Of a stretch of DNA of 64,000 bases, positions 34,482-43,424 are shown in pieces. The notes below the pieces were generated by a model. It was not told the DNA's origin. It was given only the letters and a program-made list of their open reading frames with translations, and did no database searches. The translations under genes were made by a program, and so were the position numbers. Each line of letters begins with the position of its first letter. Position 1 is the first letter of the stretch. The DNA is from Dorea longicatena (GTDB lineage Bacteria > Bacillota > Clostridia > Lachnospirales > Lachnospiraceae): positions 2,491,001 to 2,555,000 of the forward strand of contig NZ_CP102280.1 in assembly GCF_025150085.1 (NCBI RefSeq), given 5' to 3'.

Positions 34482-35363
34482 CTACCTCGCTTTGGTAATA
34501 GCATCCTTTCCTATATCTCGGTGTTCTATCCGGATACCATAATTATCATTCTTCTGAAGCGCCTCGTACAGCTCATTCGCGAGCGTAACCGAGCGGTGTT
34601 TTCCTCCCGTACATCCGATGCCGATCACAAGCTGTGTCTTTCCTTCCTGTACATAATTAGGAATCAGAAATTCTATCATATCCGTCAATTTTGCAAGGAA
34701 CTCCCTTGCTTTGTCATTATTCATAACATATTCTCTGACTTCTCTGTCATTACCACTCTTTGGACGAAGTTCATCTATGTAATAAGGATTAGGAAGAAAT
34801 CTTACATCAAATACCAGATCTGCATCTGCCGGGATTCCATATTTGAACCCAAACGACAGCACAGATATATACAGATTCTTATATTCCTTATTTTCCACAA
34901 AAATCTTCGACAGCTCTGCACGCAGTTCTCTGGTCAGCATATGACTGCTGTCAATCAGATAATCTGCCCGTTCTCTTAAGAACTTCAGGCGTTTTCTCTC
35001 TTCCCTGATTCCTTCTTCCACCCTGCCGCCTTTTCCGGACAACGGATGAAAACGTCTCGTTTCTTTATATCTTTTGATCAGAACATCATCACGGGATTCC
35101 AGATAAAGGATCTCAAATCTGGTTCCTGACTGGTCCAGATCTTTTAAAATCTTTTCAAGTTCAGAAAAATTCTGTCCGCTTCGAATGTCAACTCCAAGTG
35201 CCGCTTTATTAATCTCTGTGCCCGGAACACTTAACAGCTCCGCCATCTTCGGTATCAACGGCACCGGCAGATTATCTACACAGAAATATCCCATATCTTC
35301 CAGCATCTTAAGTGCTGTACTTTTTCCAGCTCCGGACATTCCGGTAACAATCACACATCTCAT
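34482..35363 (-). CDS. rapZ: RapZ/YvcJ-family nucleotide-binding protein
   Basis: 293 residues with the N-terminal P-loop GMSGAGKSTALKML and the C-terminal GIGCTGGKHRSV motif. E. coli RapZ is an RNA adaptor for GlmZ decay; Gram-positive YvcJ is a GTP/ATP-hydrolysing protein with effects on competence. It follows murB by one base in the murB-rapZ-whiA-crh operon. Confidence 0.95.
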   Translation of the reverse strand: MRCVIVTGMSGAGKSTALKMLEDMGYFCVDNLPVPLIPKMAELLSVPGTEINKAALGVDIRSGQNFSELEKILKDLDQSGTRFEILYLESRDDVLIKRYKETRRFHPLSGKGGRVEEGIREERKRLKFLRERADYLIDSSHMLTRELRAELSKIFVENKEYKNLYISVLSFGFKYGIPADADLVFDVRFLPNPYYIDELRPKSGNDREVREYVMNNDKAREFLAKLTDMIEFLIPNYVQEGKTQLVIGIGCTGGKHRSVTLANELYEALQKNDNYGIRIEHRDIGKDAITKAR

Positions 35364-35364
35364 C

Positions 35365-36276
35365 TTAGAATTCTCCCAGTCTCTTTACTTCCGGCTGAAG
35401 CCGTACTCCAAACTCTTCATATACCTTATCAGACACCTGGTTCATCAGATTCATCACATCTGATGCTGTAGCCTGATCTTTATTGATCACAAATCCACAA
35501 TGCTTTTCAGACACCTGTGCTCCTCCTACCTGGAAACCACGAAGCCCTGCATCCTGGATCAGTTTTCCTGCAAAATACCCTTCCGGACGCTTGAATGTAC
35601 TTCCTGCACTTGGATACTCCAGTGGCTGCTTTGTCACACGTCTTTCCTTCAGATCATCCATCACTGCCTGGATCTTTTCTTTCTCGCCTTTTTGAAGTTC
35701 GAGCACTGCCTCTAATACGATATATCCTTTTTTCGCGATCACACTGGTACGGTATCCCAGTTCCAGTTCTTCTTTGGCAAGCGTCTTCACTTCTCCTTTA
35801 CCTGTCAGTACTGTTACAGACTTAAGGACGTCTTTCATCTCTCCACCGTATGCTCCTGCATTCATTACACAGGCTCCGCCGAGCGTTCCTGGAATTCCTG
35901 CCGCGAATTCAAATCCGGTAAGTTCTGCATCCAACGCTCTCTTTGCGATCATCGAAAGCAGCGCACCAGCCTGTGCATGGATCTGTGCACCTTCCACTTT
36001 TACCTGATTCATCTGCTTATAGATCTGGATAATCACGCCCTCATATCCTTTATCCGATACCAGAAGATTGCTTCCATTTCCCACTATATAATAAGGAACT
36101 TTTTCCTGTGTACATGCTTCTATCACCTTCGCAACTTCTTCTGCTGTCTGCGGTGTCACAAAATAATCTGCCGGACCTCCCACACGAAATGTCGTGTGAC
36201 TTTTCATCGGTTCGTCTTTTTTTACCTGTTCCTCTTTTAAAATACTTAATAATTTCTTTCCTAATTCCTGATTCAT
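35365..36276 (-). CDS. murB: UDP-N-acetylmuramate dehydrogenase
   Basis: NADPH- and FAD-dependent reduction of UDP-GlcNAc-enolpyruvate in peptidoglycan synthesis. 303 residues from ATG 36276, chosen because GGTGGAG is six bases upstream (longer frames to 36318 lack a site). Motifs: HTTFRVGGPADYFV, YIVGNGSNLLVSD, GIPGTLGGACVMNAGAYGGE and YPSAGSTFKRPEGYFAGKLI with the catalytic Ser. First gene of its operon. Confidence 0.96.
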   Translation of the reverse strand: MNQELGKKLLSILKEEQVKKDEPMKSHTTFRVGGPADYFVTPQTAEEVAKVIEACTQEKVPYYIVGNGSNLLVSDKGYEGVIIQIYKQMNQVKVEGAQIHAQAGALLSMIAKRALDAELTGFEFAAGIPGTLGGACVMNAGAYGGEMKDVLKSVTVLTGKGEVKTLAKEELELGYRTSVIAKKGYIVLEAVLELQKGEKEKIQAVMDDLKERRVTKQPLEYPSAGSTFKRPEGYFAGKLIQDAGLRGFQVGGAQVSEKHCGFVINKDQATASDVMNLMNQVSDKVYEEFGVRLQPEVKRLGEF

Positions 36277-36323
36277 TCTCATCTCCACCCTTTTCATCAG
36301 CAGGTTGCTTTTTTCCAACCATT

Positions 36324-36351
36324 ATTATATCATACAGAATTTTCAGTCCAA
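36324..36351 (-). promoter_or_regulatory. murB operon promoter
   Basis: TTGGAC at 36351-36346, 16-base spacer, TATAAT at 36329-36324 on the minus strand. Confidence 0.65.
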
Positions 36352-36415
36352 AAAATTCCCACCCTCAAACAATAACTACATCTTACACTAAACGTATCGC
36401 AAATTCAACGTACAC

Positions 36416-36444
36416 TTGCAAATTTGGCGTAAATGCTGTATATT
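36416..36444 (+). promoter_or_regulatory. Promoter of the CNNM-type gene
   Basis: TTGCAA at 36416-36421, 17-base spacer and TATATT at 36439-36444. Confidence 0.7.
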
Positions 36445-36484
36445 AATGCCAAGTATTTATTTTTTAAAGGAGTGGATTTTACAA

Positions 36485-37768
36485 TTGGACACGAGTGTCG
36501 CGATACAGCTCATTATTCTATTGATTTTACTGATACTTTCAGGATTTTTTTCATCTGCGGAGACAGCTCTTACGACGGTCAACCGGATGCGTATCCGTGG
36601 TCTTGCCGACGAGGGAAATAAAAAAGCGAAGACCGTCATGCACATCACAGATGACACCAGTAAAATGTTAAGTGCGATCCTGATCGGTAATAATGTGGTG
36701 AATCTTTCCGCCGCTTCCCTTACCACAACCCTTGCTTACAACCTTGGCGGTTCTATGGTAGCAGTGGCAAGTGCTGTTTTATCTGTACTTATTATTATCT
36801 TTGGGGAGATCACACCAAAGACGATGGCTACACTGCATGCAGAGAAGATGTCTCTTCGTTATGCTCCGGTCATCAATCTGTACATCAAGGTCATGACACC
36901 ATTTGTATTTATTATCAACAAGCTTTCTGATATCATTCTGCGTGTCCTCCACATTGATCCAAATGCGAAGAATAACCAGATGACAGAATCTGAGCTTCGT
37001 ACGATCGTGGACGTCAGCCATGAAAGCGGTGTCATCGAATCCGATGAAAAAGAGATGATCTATAACGTGTTCGATCTCGGCGACGCAAAAGCGAAAGATG
37101 TCATGGTACCGAGAGTCCATGTTACATTCGCCGATGTAAATGCTACTTACGAAGAATTGATCGACATTTTCCGCGAGGACAAATTCACACGTCTTCCGAT
37201 TTTTGAAGATACAACAGACAACGTTATCGGTACGATCAATATGAAAGACCTTCTCTTATATGATAAGGAAAAAGAGTTTCATATCCGCGACTTTATGCGT
37301 GAGGCCTATTTCACTTACGAATACAAGAACATTTCCGAATTACTTGTGGAGATGCGTCAGGCTTCTTTTAACATTGCCATCGTTCTGGATGAATACGGTG
37401 AGACTTCCGGTCTGATCACACTGGAGGATATTCTGGAAGAGATTGTCGGAGAAATTCATGATGAATATGATGAGAATGAAGAAGACTTCATAAAGCAGAT
37501 CGGAGAGCGGGAATACATCGTAGAAGGCTCCACGAATCTGGATGACTTAAACGACAGGCTCGATCTTGACCTGACCTCAGAAGAGTATGATTCCGTCGGT
37601 GGATTCATTATCGAGCATCTGGACCGTCTTCCTGAGATCGGCGACGGCGTCACCACCGAAGACGGCATCCATCTGGTTGTAGAAAAATTAGATAAAAACA
37701 GAATCGAAAGCGTACATTTATATCTGCCGGAACCGAAACCGGAAGATGAAGAAGGAGACGAGGATTAA
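36485..37768 (+). CDS. CNNM/HlyC-CorC family membrane protein
   Basis: 427 residues: a DUF21 membrane domain (about 1-150, SGFFSSAETALTTVNRMRI), two CBS repeats (about 200-320; DVMVPRVHVTF, RLPIFEDTTDNVIGTINMKDLL) and a C-terminal CorC_HlyC domain (YIVEGSTNLDDLNDRL). Homologues (MpfA, YhdP/YrkA) act in magnesium efflux or homeostasis. TTG 36485 is the inferred start: the protein then opens with DTSVAIQLIILLIL like its relatives, and AAAGGAG lies upstream at a rather long 12-base distance. Confidence 0.88.
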   Translation: MDTSVAIQLIILLILLILSGFFSSAETALTTVNRMRIRGLADEGNKKAKTVMHITDDTSKMLSAILIGNNVVNLSAASLTTTLAYNLGGSMVAVASAVLSVLIIIFGEITPKTMATLHAEKMSLRYAPVINLYIKVMTPFVFIINKLSDIILRVLHIDPNAKNNQMTESELRTIVDVSHESGVIESDEKEMIYNVFDLGDAKAKDVMVPRVHVTFADVNATYEELIDIFREDKFTRLPIFEDTTDNVIGTINMKDLLLYDKEKEFHIRDFMREAYFTYEYKNISELLVEMRQASFNIAIVLDEYGETSGLITLEDILEEIVGEIHDEYDENEEDFIKQIGEREYIVEGSTNLDDLNDRLDLDLTSEEYDSVGGFIIEHLDRLPEIGDGVTTEDGIHLVVEKLDKNRIESVHLYLPEPKPEDEEGDED

Positions 37769-37780
37769 CCCCGTCTCCTT
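37752..37780. terminator. Terminator overlapping the end of the CNNM gene
   Basis: AAGGAGACG/CGTCTCCTT stem containing the stop codon of the upstream gene in its loop, followed by TTTTT. Confidence 0.8.
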
Positions 37781-37792
37781 TTTCATATCTCA

Positions 37793-38494
37793 TTATTCTT
37801 CGTCTTTTACCTCTTCTCCGGCAAGTTTCAGAATATCTTCGATCTCATCCTCACTGATTCCGAGACGTTCTGCCACTTCGTCTACACTGACTTTCCGTCC
37901 GTACTCTTCTTTCATACTCTTAATTGCTTCATCAAGTTCTGTCACTTTTTCAACCATCTTATGATCTCTTCTTTTCACCTCTGTCTGCGACTCCAGGGAA
38001 GCCATCATTCCGGCACGCACCTGCTCCAGAATCTCTTCTTCGTCTTTTTCCTTCGGAATCTCTTTCAATGCGACCATCAATGCTATATTTCCCTCCTGGA
38101 TCATGTCACCGATAAACACTTCCGGATGATGCAATCTGACCGCTTCTTCCACTACTTTCGGCAGATAATAAGCCATACGTACTTCTTCCTGTGTCTCTTC
38201 TTTCATATCCCCGAGTCCGCGCAGATATTCTTCCACGTATTTCTGTTCTTCTGCACTTAATGGCTGTTTTTCTTCTTTCTCAGCCTCTTTTACCGTCCCT
38301 CCGGTCTGTTTGTATCCGACTACCGCCATCTTCATCGATAACAGATAATCACAGACCAGATTCATCTGTTCCTGCGAAAGTCCGTCTTCTTCAAAGTATT
38401 TTTCCACTTCATCTACTGTGATTTTTCCATTCTGTCCTTCTGCCAGCGCCAGAATTCCCGCCAGTTTTTCTTTAAATTCCAATCTATCCGCCAT
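37793..38494 (-). CDS. Sigma-70-like protein lacking regions 2.3-2.4 and 4
   Basis: 233 residues from ATG 38494 (GGAGG nine bases upstream). Residues ~5-60 resemble sigma region 1.1. About 107-145 match regions 2.1-2.2, the core-binding helix: IGDMIQEGNIALMVAL compares with FLDLIQEGNIGLMKAV of RpoD. The aromatic melting/-10 recognition helix (2.3-2.4) is replaced by a charged segment, then a region 3-like HTH (VSVDEVAERLGISEDEIEDIL) ends the protein. Region 4 is absent. It could bind core polymerase without recognising promoters. Monocistronic. Confidence 0.8.
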   Translation of the reverse strand: MADRLEFKEKLAGILALAEGQNGKITVDEVEKYFEEDGLSQEQMNLVCDYLLSMKMAVVGYKQTGGTVKEAEKEEKQPLSAEEQKYVEEYLRGLGDMKEETQEEVRMAYYLPKVVEEAVRLHHPEVFIGDMIQEGNIALMVALKEIPKEKDEEEILEQVRAGMMASLESQTEVKRRDHKMVEKVTELDEAIKSMKEEYGRKVSVDEVAERLGISEDEIEDILKLAGEEVKDEE

Positions 38495-38625
38495 ATTGAT
38501 AATCCTCCGTCTCTCCTGATACTCTTGTTTCTTCATCTTTTCTCAAAGTAATTCCATCATATTATGAAAATACTGCCATGTCAATCTGCTTTCCATTCCT
38601 CATCATACAGAAAACCTCTGTACAC

Positions 38626-38667
38626 AAAAAGATCTACCCTACATTTTTCTGTAAAGCAGATCTTTTT
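38626..38667. terminator. Hairpin terminator between sigma-like gene and small membrane protein gene
   Basis: AAAAAGATCT/AGATCTTTTT perfect 10-base outer stem with a larger inner loop; located 30 bases after the end of nothing on the plus strand, so it may protect either neighbour from read-through. Confidence 0.6.
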
Positions 38668-38696
38668 ATTACATTATAATTATATATTTATTCTTA

Positions 38697-38954
38697 TTAT
38701 TCCATAGAATGATGTCTGTATAACTCATACAGATACAGGATTCCTCCGATCAATCCCACGATCAGACCGCCATAGATTCCCGCACACATAAGATTCGTCA
38801 TGTTACCGCCAATCGAGAATCCAAGGAACTTACAAACCAGCATCCCTACTCCCATTGTGATCAGCGTCCAGGCAATGATATTGATCACCAGAAATGCACT
38901 GACCGCTCCTTCTATTGTAAATTCTTTATTCAACATATTCCATAAACTTTTCAT
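38697..38954 (-). CDS. Small membrane protein of unknown function
   Basis: 85 residues with two to three membrane helices (about 18-40 and 55-76) and a short charged end (YELYRHHSME). Not recognised. GGGAGGCG precedes the ATG. It is 115 bases downstream of the amidase gene, possibly co-transcribed. Confidence 0.6.
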   Translation of the reverse strand: MKSLWNMLNKEFTIEGAVSAFLVINIIAWTLITMGVGMLVCKFLGFSIGGNMTNLMCAGIYGGLIVGLIGGILYLYELYRHHSME

Positions 38955-39069
38955 CTCAAAACGCCTCCCGTTTTCCTTGAATCTTCTCTCTATCTCATTT
39001 GCTGATTCAAGTATAAGAAGGCTATGTTAAATAGAATATCTCAGTAATAAAAAATCTATGTTAATTTTT

Positions 39070-39843
39070 TCATTGTACGATCAATGTCTGATATCCTGCC
39101 CGTTTCAGGCGCCGTTCCATCTGTACCGCATCATTCAGGTTGTCAAATTCACCCACATAGACTCTGTGATACGGACCGGACCGGTCAATGTATGCCGGAT
39201 ATTCCTGTTCCAGCAGCTCATTCAGCAGCCGGTTCGCATAGCGCTGATTGCGGAACAGTCCCACCTGCACCCGGTACACCGGAACTTTTTCTTCCTGGAT
39301 CAGGCCGTTACTTTCCAGTGTATCCAGGATTCCATCCGCGATTGCCTGTGCAATATCCTGGAAATTATCATCAAACAGCTGATTGTCTGTATCCGAATTG
39401 ATGAATCCGACTTCTACCAGCACCGCCGGCATCTTTGTACGTTTCAAGACTACAAGATTCGGTCTTGCTTTCACCCCCAGATTCACAAACCCTACACCTT
39501 CCAGCTGCTCATTGATATTCTGTGCCATTTCATATTTTAACCCGGACAGATCATAGACCAGGCTTTCCACACCTTCCACTTCATTATCTACAGGAAACGA
39601 ATTCCTGTGAATAGAAACAAAAAGATCAACTCCCGCATTATTTGCTTTCATCGCCTTCTCATAAGGTGTTTCATAGACATCTGTTGTCCGCGTATATTCT
39701 ACATCCAGTCCTCTGTCCGACAGTATCTCTCCAATTGCCAGCACAAGTTTCAGGTTGTCATCTTTTTCCTGACGTCCTTCATAGACTGCTCCAGGATCTT
39801 TTGCACCGCCGTGTCCGGCATCCAACATGATCGAATACGCCAT
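39070..39843 (-). CDS. N-acetylmuramoyl-L-alanine amidase with SPOR domain
   Basis: 257 residues: an Amidase_3 catalytic domain (1-175) with the zinc ligands in LDAGHGG (H10), a conserved Glu in GRQEKDDNLKL, SIHRNSF and VLVEVGFINS, followed by a SPOR domain (about 188-257, YRVQVGLFRNQRYANRLL) that binds denuded glycan strands. There is no signal peptide, as in B. subtilis CwlD/LytC-like cytosolic-start homologues involved in sporulation or mother-cell lysis; export would need another route. Confidence 0.9.
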   Translation of the reverse strand: MAYSIMLDAGHGGAKDPGAVYEGRQEKDDNLKLVLAIGEILSDRGLDVEYTRTTDVYETPYEKAMKANNAGVDLFVSIHRNSFPVDNEVEGVESLVYDLSGLKYEMAQNINEQLEGVGFVNLGVKARPNLVVLKRTKMPAVLVEVGFINSDTDNQLFDDNFQDIAQAIADGILDTLESNGLIQEEKVPVYRVQVGLFRNQRYANRLLNELLEQEYPAYIDRSGPYHRVYVGEFDNLNDAVQMERRLKRAGYQTLIVQ

Positions 39844-39880
39844 AGTTCCATTCCTTTCCTATTATAGATATGCAAAATAA

Positions 39881-39909
39881 TAGCAGACAGGATATACTCC
39901 CATCTGCTA
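39881..39909 (-). terminator. Terminator behind the glycolate-oxidase-like remnant
   Basis: TAGCAGA/TCTGCTA stem with inner pairing and TTATTTT on the minus strand. Confidence 0.65.
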
Positions 39910-39955
39910 TAAAATATGAAATTATATGTCAAAAGTTCTTCTATCTGACAGTAAT

Positions 39956-40090
39956 TTATAACTGTGCAACTTTGTGTGGATTCAAAATATTCTTCGGATC
40001 AAACACCCTCTTAATTCCGTTCATCAATTCCAGGTTTTCTGTCGGAAGGGATTCTCTGAGATATGGCTTCTTGGCAAAGCCTCTTTCCTT
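39956..40090 (-). pseudogene. C-terminal remnant of a GlcD-type FAD-linked oxidase
   Basis: Only 44 sense codons remain, bounded upstream by an in-frame stop at 40091-40093 and ending at a TAA at 39956. The translation contains GIKRVFDPKNILNPHKVAQL, which is the typical C terminus of glycolate/D-lactate oxidase subunit GlcD. There is no start codon with a ribosome binding site and no FAD domain. It directly follows a FadR-type GntR gene, the normal partner regulator of such oxidases, so the oxidase was probably deleted here. Confidence 0.82.
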
Positions 40091-40099
40091 TTATGCTCC

Positions 40100-40801
40100 C
40101 TATATTTTTCTATTTTCCCGCTCTTCCAGAATCTCATTGATCAGCATAAAATGGCGTTTTAATGCTTCCTGACCTTTCGTTTCATCTTTCTCTTTCAGTG
40201 CTTCTATCAATTTTTTATGACATTCATTTAACAATTTTTTCCGTTCTTCCGTGCGCAGAATCGCTGCACGCATATCATGAATAAACGAATCTATAACGCC
40301 GGAACACGCTTCCAGAAAATCCAGTACCAGAATATTCCCCGAACTTTGTGCAAGCATAAAATGAAGCTTCTTATCCAGAGCCGCATTCTTTACATCATCG
40401 GTACTTTTATCCAGCTCTTTTACCAATGATTCCATTTCTTTTATCTGTTCGTCCGATGCATGTTCTATGGCAAGCGAAAATGCCAGGCATTCCAGTGCCT
40501 GACGAATCTGGCTGATCTGCTTATAATCGATCTGATCCATAGCGAACATCATTGTCATGGTCTCCGCAAGGCTCTTCTGGAACTCACATGTAATGTAATT
40601 TCCTGATCCCTGCTGTGAAGAGATCACTCCTGTCATATCCATGATACGAATTGCTTCCCGCACCGAATTACGACTCACGTTCAGTCGTTCTGCAATGTCT
40701 CTCTCCGGCGGCAATTTTTCTCCCGGACGCAATTCTCCGTCCATGATCTTCTTTTTAAAATAGTCTATGACACCTTTATAGGCTTTCTGCTGTCTTTCCA
40801 T
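40100..40801 (-). CDS. GntR-family (FadR/FCD subfamily) transcriptional regulator
   Basis: 233 residues: winged HTH (PGEKLPPERDIAERLNVSRNSVREAI, 24-55) and an all-helical FCD ligand domain (about 90-220, with the metal-binding-type His and Asp positions in LDKKLHFML and HDMRAAI). LldR/GlcC relatives sense hydroxy acids. It lies 14 bases downstream of the DeoR gene and may now regulate the four-carbon sugar acid locus. Confidence 0.9.
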   Translation of the reverse strand: MERQQKAYKGVIDYFKKKIMDGELRPGEKLPPERDIAERLNVSRNSVREAIRIMDMTGVISSQQGSGNYITCEFQKSLAETMTMMFAMDQIDYKQISQIRQALECLAFSLAIEHASDEQIKEMESLVKELDKSTDDVKNAALDKKLHFMLAQSSGNILVLDFLEACSGVIDSFIHDMRAAILRTEERKKLLNECHKKLIEALKEKDETKGQEALKRHFMLINEILEERENRKI

Positions 40802-40815
40802 CCGTACCTCTCCCG

Positions 40816-41577
40816 TTACGCGATAACCAACGGTATATCCAGTTCTTTTGCCTTCTGGATATCCTCTTTTGATACTCCATCATCTGTAATAATCTTATCC
40901 ACTTCATTCGTTGGACAGATTACAGACAGATAGCCTCCGCCAAACTTACTGCTGTCTGCCAGTACATATACTTTCTCTGCCGCCTTCATGATCGCCTTTT
41001 TCACTTCCATCTGTGGTGTGGCAATCGATGTAAGTCCTACATTGAAATTAATACTGTGCACTCCGATAAACGCTTTATCTACATGAAATTTTGACATATT
41101 CTGAATTGCCACATCTCCCATCGTGGCAGCGAGATGCCCGGTTACATATCCGCCGATCATGAACAATTCCACATGTCCGACTCCCGCAAGTTCATTTCCC
41201 GCAATCAGAGAATTGGTTACAACTGCGATCCGCTTCTCCGGATGATTCTTAATCTCCTGTGCAAGGTAAAAGCTGGTTGATGCATCATCAATAATGATCG
41301 TATCCCTGTCATCCAGAAATTCATATGCTGCCTCTGCAATCTGCTTCTTCTGTGTAACATTCCGGTAGATCGTCTCTGCCGAATACTTCCGTTCCGTCTC
41401 TGTCTCGACCTTTACTGCTCCGCCATGGGTACGTTTCAACAACCCTTCTATATCCATCGCTTTGATGTCATTTCTTATCGTTACCTCTGAGCAGCCGAAT
41501 TCTTTGCTCAGATCTGTAACTTTTACTCTTCCTTTTCTGTCAAGTTCTTTTAATATCTCATTTCTACGTTCTTCCAT
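40816..41577 (-). CDS. DeoR/GlpR-family transcriptional regulator
   Basis: 253 residues: N-terminal HTH (KVTDLSKEFGCSEVTIRNDI) and the DeoRC sugar-phosphate sensor domain (IIIDDASTSFYLA, VVTNSL, GGYV, AFIGVHSI). Effectors of the family are phosphorylated sugars. It is placed between the permease/kinase genes and GntR, and the TTTCG repeats between pdxA and tpiA are candidate sites. Confidence 0.92.
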   Translation of the reverse strand: MEERRNEILKELDRKGRVKVTDLSKEFGCSEVTIRNDIKAMDIEGLLKRTHGGAVKVETETERKYSAETIYRNVTQKKQIAEAAYEFLDDRDTIIIDDASTSFYLAQEIKNHPEKRIAVVTNSLIAGNELAGVGHVELFMIGGYVTGHLAATMGDVAIQNMSKFHVDKAFIGVHSINFNVGLTSIATPQMEVKKAIMKAAEKVYVLADSSKFGGGYLSVICPTNEVDKIITDDGVSKEDIQKAKELDIPLVIA

Positions 41578-41671
41578 GGCAGCCTCCCCGCAACTATCCT
41601 CTTAATAAATCAGTTTACACTTTTTATATCAATTGTCAAGCATACAGACAGCTCCTTTTTGAGAACATTTG

Positions 41672-42208
41672 TTATCTCATTCTTACCTTACTCTGTCCTA
41701 ACTGTGTTGCAATTGTTGTAAAAATCGGTACAAACTGATCTCCGAAATCTTCTTTTGGAAGTATCATCGCACATTCCGGTGCATAATAGATTCCAATTGT
41801 CTTTGGCGTAACTACCGCACGTTCGATCTGTTCCCACTCGTATGTCTTACTTTCTCCATTCTGCTCGAGTGTGATTCCTTTTTCGGAAAATGTATATTCT
41901 ACCGGCGCATTATATTCTCTGTTTACAACAACCTGTTTTTTTGCTCTCATCTTAAGCTGGAACGGTGTGCCGCCAAGGAATATTACCGCTGCCACCAGAT
42001 AAAGCGCCGCTCCTATGCCACTCACTCTTCCGGTTGTATACGAGAAGATTCCCATAAATGCAACTGCAAGTCCCAGTATATTTACCAGAAATCCGCTGAA
42101 TTTGGAATATGCGTGGAATAAAAGGAAGTCATACAATGCTTCTTTTGTCATATTCACCATCATCTTATTCTCATTCACTACTTTTGTCTCTTTTTCTACC
42201 ATACTCAT
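41672..42208 (-). CDS. YcxB-like membrane protein
   Basis: 178 residues with two membrane helices (about 39-57 and 62-82) followed by a C-terminal cytoplasmic beta-rich domain (VEYTFSEKGITLEQNG...YEWEQIERAVVTPKTIGIYY), the pattern of the YcxB family. Function unknown. It is separated from the permease gene by a terminator-like hairpin. Confidence 0.75.
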   Translation of the reverse strand: MSMVEKETKVVNENKMMVNMTKEALYDFLLFHAYSKFSGFLVNILGLAVAFMGIFSYTTGRVSGIGAALYLVAAVIFLGGTPFQLKMRAKKQVVVNREYNAPVEYTFSEKGITLEQNGESKTYEWEQIERAVVTPKTIGIYYAPECAMILPKEDFGDQFVPIFTTIATQLGQSKVRMR

Positions 42209-42253
42209 TTAACATTACCTCCTGTTGATTTTTATTTATCTCTTTTTTAGAAA

Positions 42254-42285
42254 AGTCCTTTTATACTTTGACATATAAAAGGACT
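42254..42285 (-). terminator. Terminator after the KdgT-like permease gene
   Basis: Perfect 12-base stem AGTCCTTTTATA/TATAAAAGGACT with an 8-base loop, then TTTTCTAAAAAAG on the minus strand. It would separate pdxA-kinase-permease transcripts from the downstream regulator genes. Confidence 0.82.
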
Positions 42286-42325
42286 GGAAATGTTTGTACT
42301 ACTCGTACTATATTGCTATTTCAGA

Positions 42326-43360
42326 TTAGTTTGCTTTTACTTTATCGTAAGCCCATCCTTCCGGACTGTAAATACCTTTCTGTCTCTTCTGCATCCATTT
42401 ATCAAATGCTGCTGTAATGAACGGGCAGAGGAACAGGGTAATGATAGAAGCTGTTGCACACTGTGCTGTTGCCATACTTACCATTCCTTCCATTGAAGGG
42501 TCAGCTTCTGCAACTGCAGCAGGTGTCATAGCTGAGTTCAGGGCTGTTGTACCGATGGCTGCACCCATCGCATTTCTTTCCTTCTTTGGAAGAAGAAGGT
42601 TGATTACGAAGAAGAAGATAACTGCTGTTGCTGCAGAAATCAGTCCAAGTACGATACCGGAAGCACCTGCTGTCAGGATTGTCTTGATATCTGTCTTCGC
42701 ACCAATTGAAATGGTCATGAAGAATGTTACGATTGGCTGAGCTGTCTTACAAGCATCACGGAATCCTTTGTCAAGATTTCCCCAGATAAATCCGATAAGC
42801 AGTGGAACTAATACTGCGATCAGGGATTTGATCGGGATATTTGCAAGTCCTGTTGCACCAAGAGCGATCAGTGTGAAGAATGGTCCATCATTCAATGACA
42901 GGATTGAGATAGCCCCTGTATCTGTAGCATTTCCGAACTGTGAAGAAAGGGAAATGTACAGTGATCCGTTTGAGTTTGTAATTGTTGCAATTAATACAAA
43001 TGGTGCGATTCCGAGGAATCCTTCTGGTCCGCAGATCTTACCAACAACGAGACCAACAATAACTCCAAGTAAGAACTTGGTACCTGTCATAATTACACCT
43101 TTGTAAAGCGGCATACCTACCTGTTTGATGTCGATCATAGATCCACATACGATCAGGAAGAATCCCATCATACATGCATTTCCTTCATAGAAAAGTGCTG
43201 TTACATATCCACCAATCTGGAATACCTGTGGTACAAATGTTGCAAATACAACTGCGATTACCAATGGAATGATTACCAGACCTCCCGGGAGGTTTTTCAT
43301 TTTATTCAGAATGTCTAAATCTTTTCTTGCATTCTGAACCTGTGTTTTTTCTTCGCTCAT
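42326..43360 (-). CDS. KdgT-family sugar acid permease
   Basis: 344 residues with about ten membrane helices, matching the 2-keto-3-deoxygluconate permease family (GGYVTALFYEGNACMMGFFLIVCGSMID, IGTTALNSAMTPAAVAEADP). Next to a DUF1537 kinase and PdxA2 the substrate is more likely a four-carbon sugar acid (threonate or erythronate) than KDG. Last structural gene of the minus-strand operon. Confidence 0.85.
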   Translation of the reverse strand: MSEEKTQVQNARKDLDILNKMKNLPGGLVIIPLVIAVVFATFVPQVFQIGGYVTALFYEGNACMMGFFLIVCGSMIDIKQVGMPLYKGVIMTGTKFLLGVIVGLVVGKICGPEGFLGIAPFVLIATITNSNGSLYISLSSQFGNATDTGAISILSLNDGPFFTLIALGATGLANIPIKSLIAVLVPLLIGFIWGNLDKGFRDACKTAQPIVTFFMTISIGAKTDIKTILTAGASGIVLGLISAATAVIFFFVINLLLPKKERNAMGAAIGTTALNSAMTPAAVAEADPSMEGMVSMATAQCATASIITLFLCPFITAAFDKWMQKRQKGIYSPEGWAYDKVKAN

Positions 43361-43424
43361 TTTCTCTCTCCTTTTCTCTTTATGATGCGTTTTTCGTTTA
43401 TGATCAGGATGGTTCCCCCTGATG

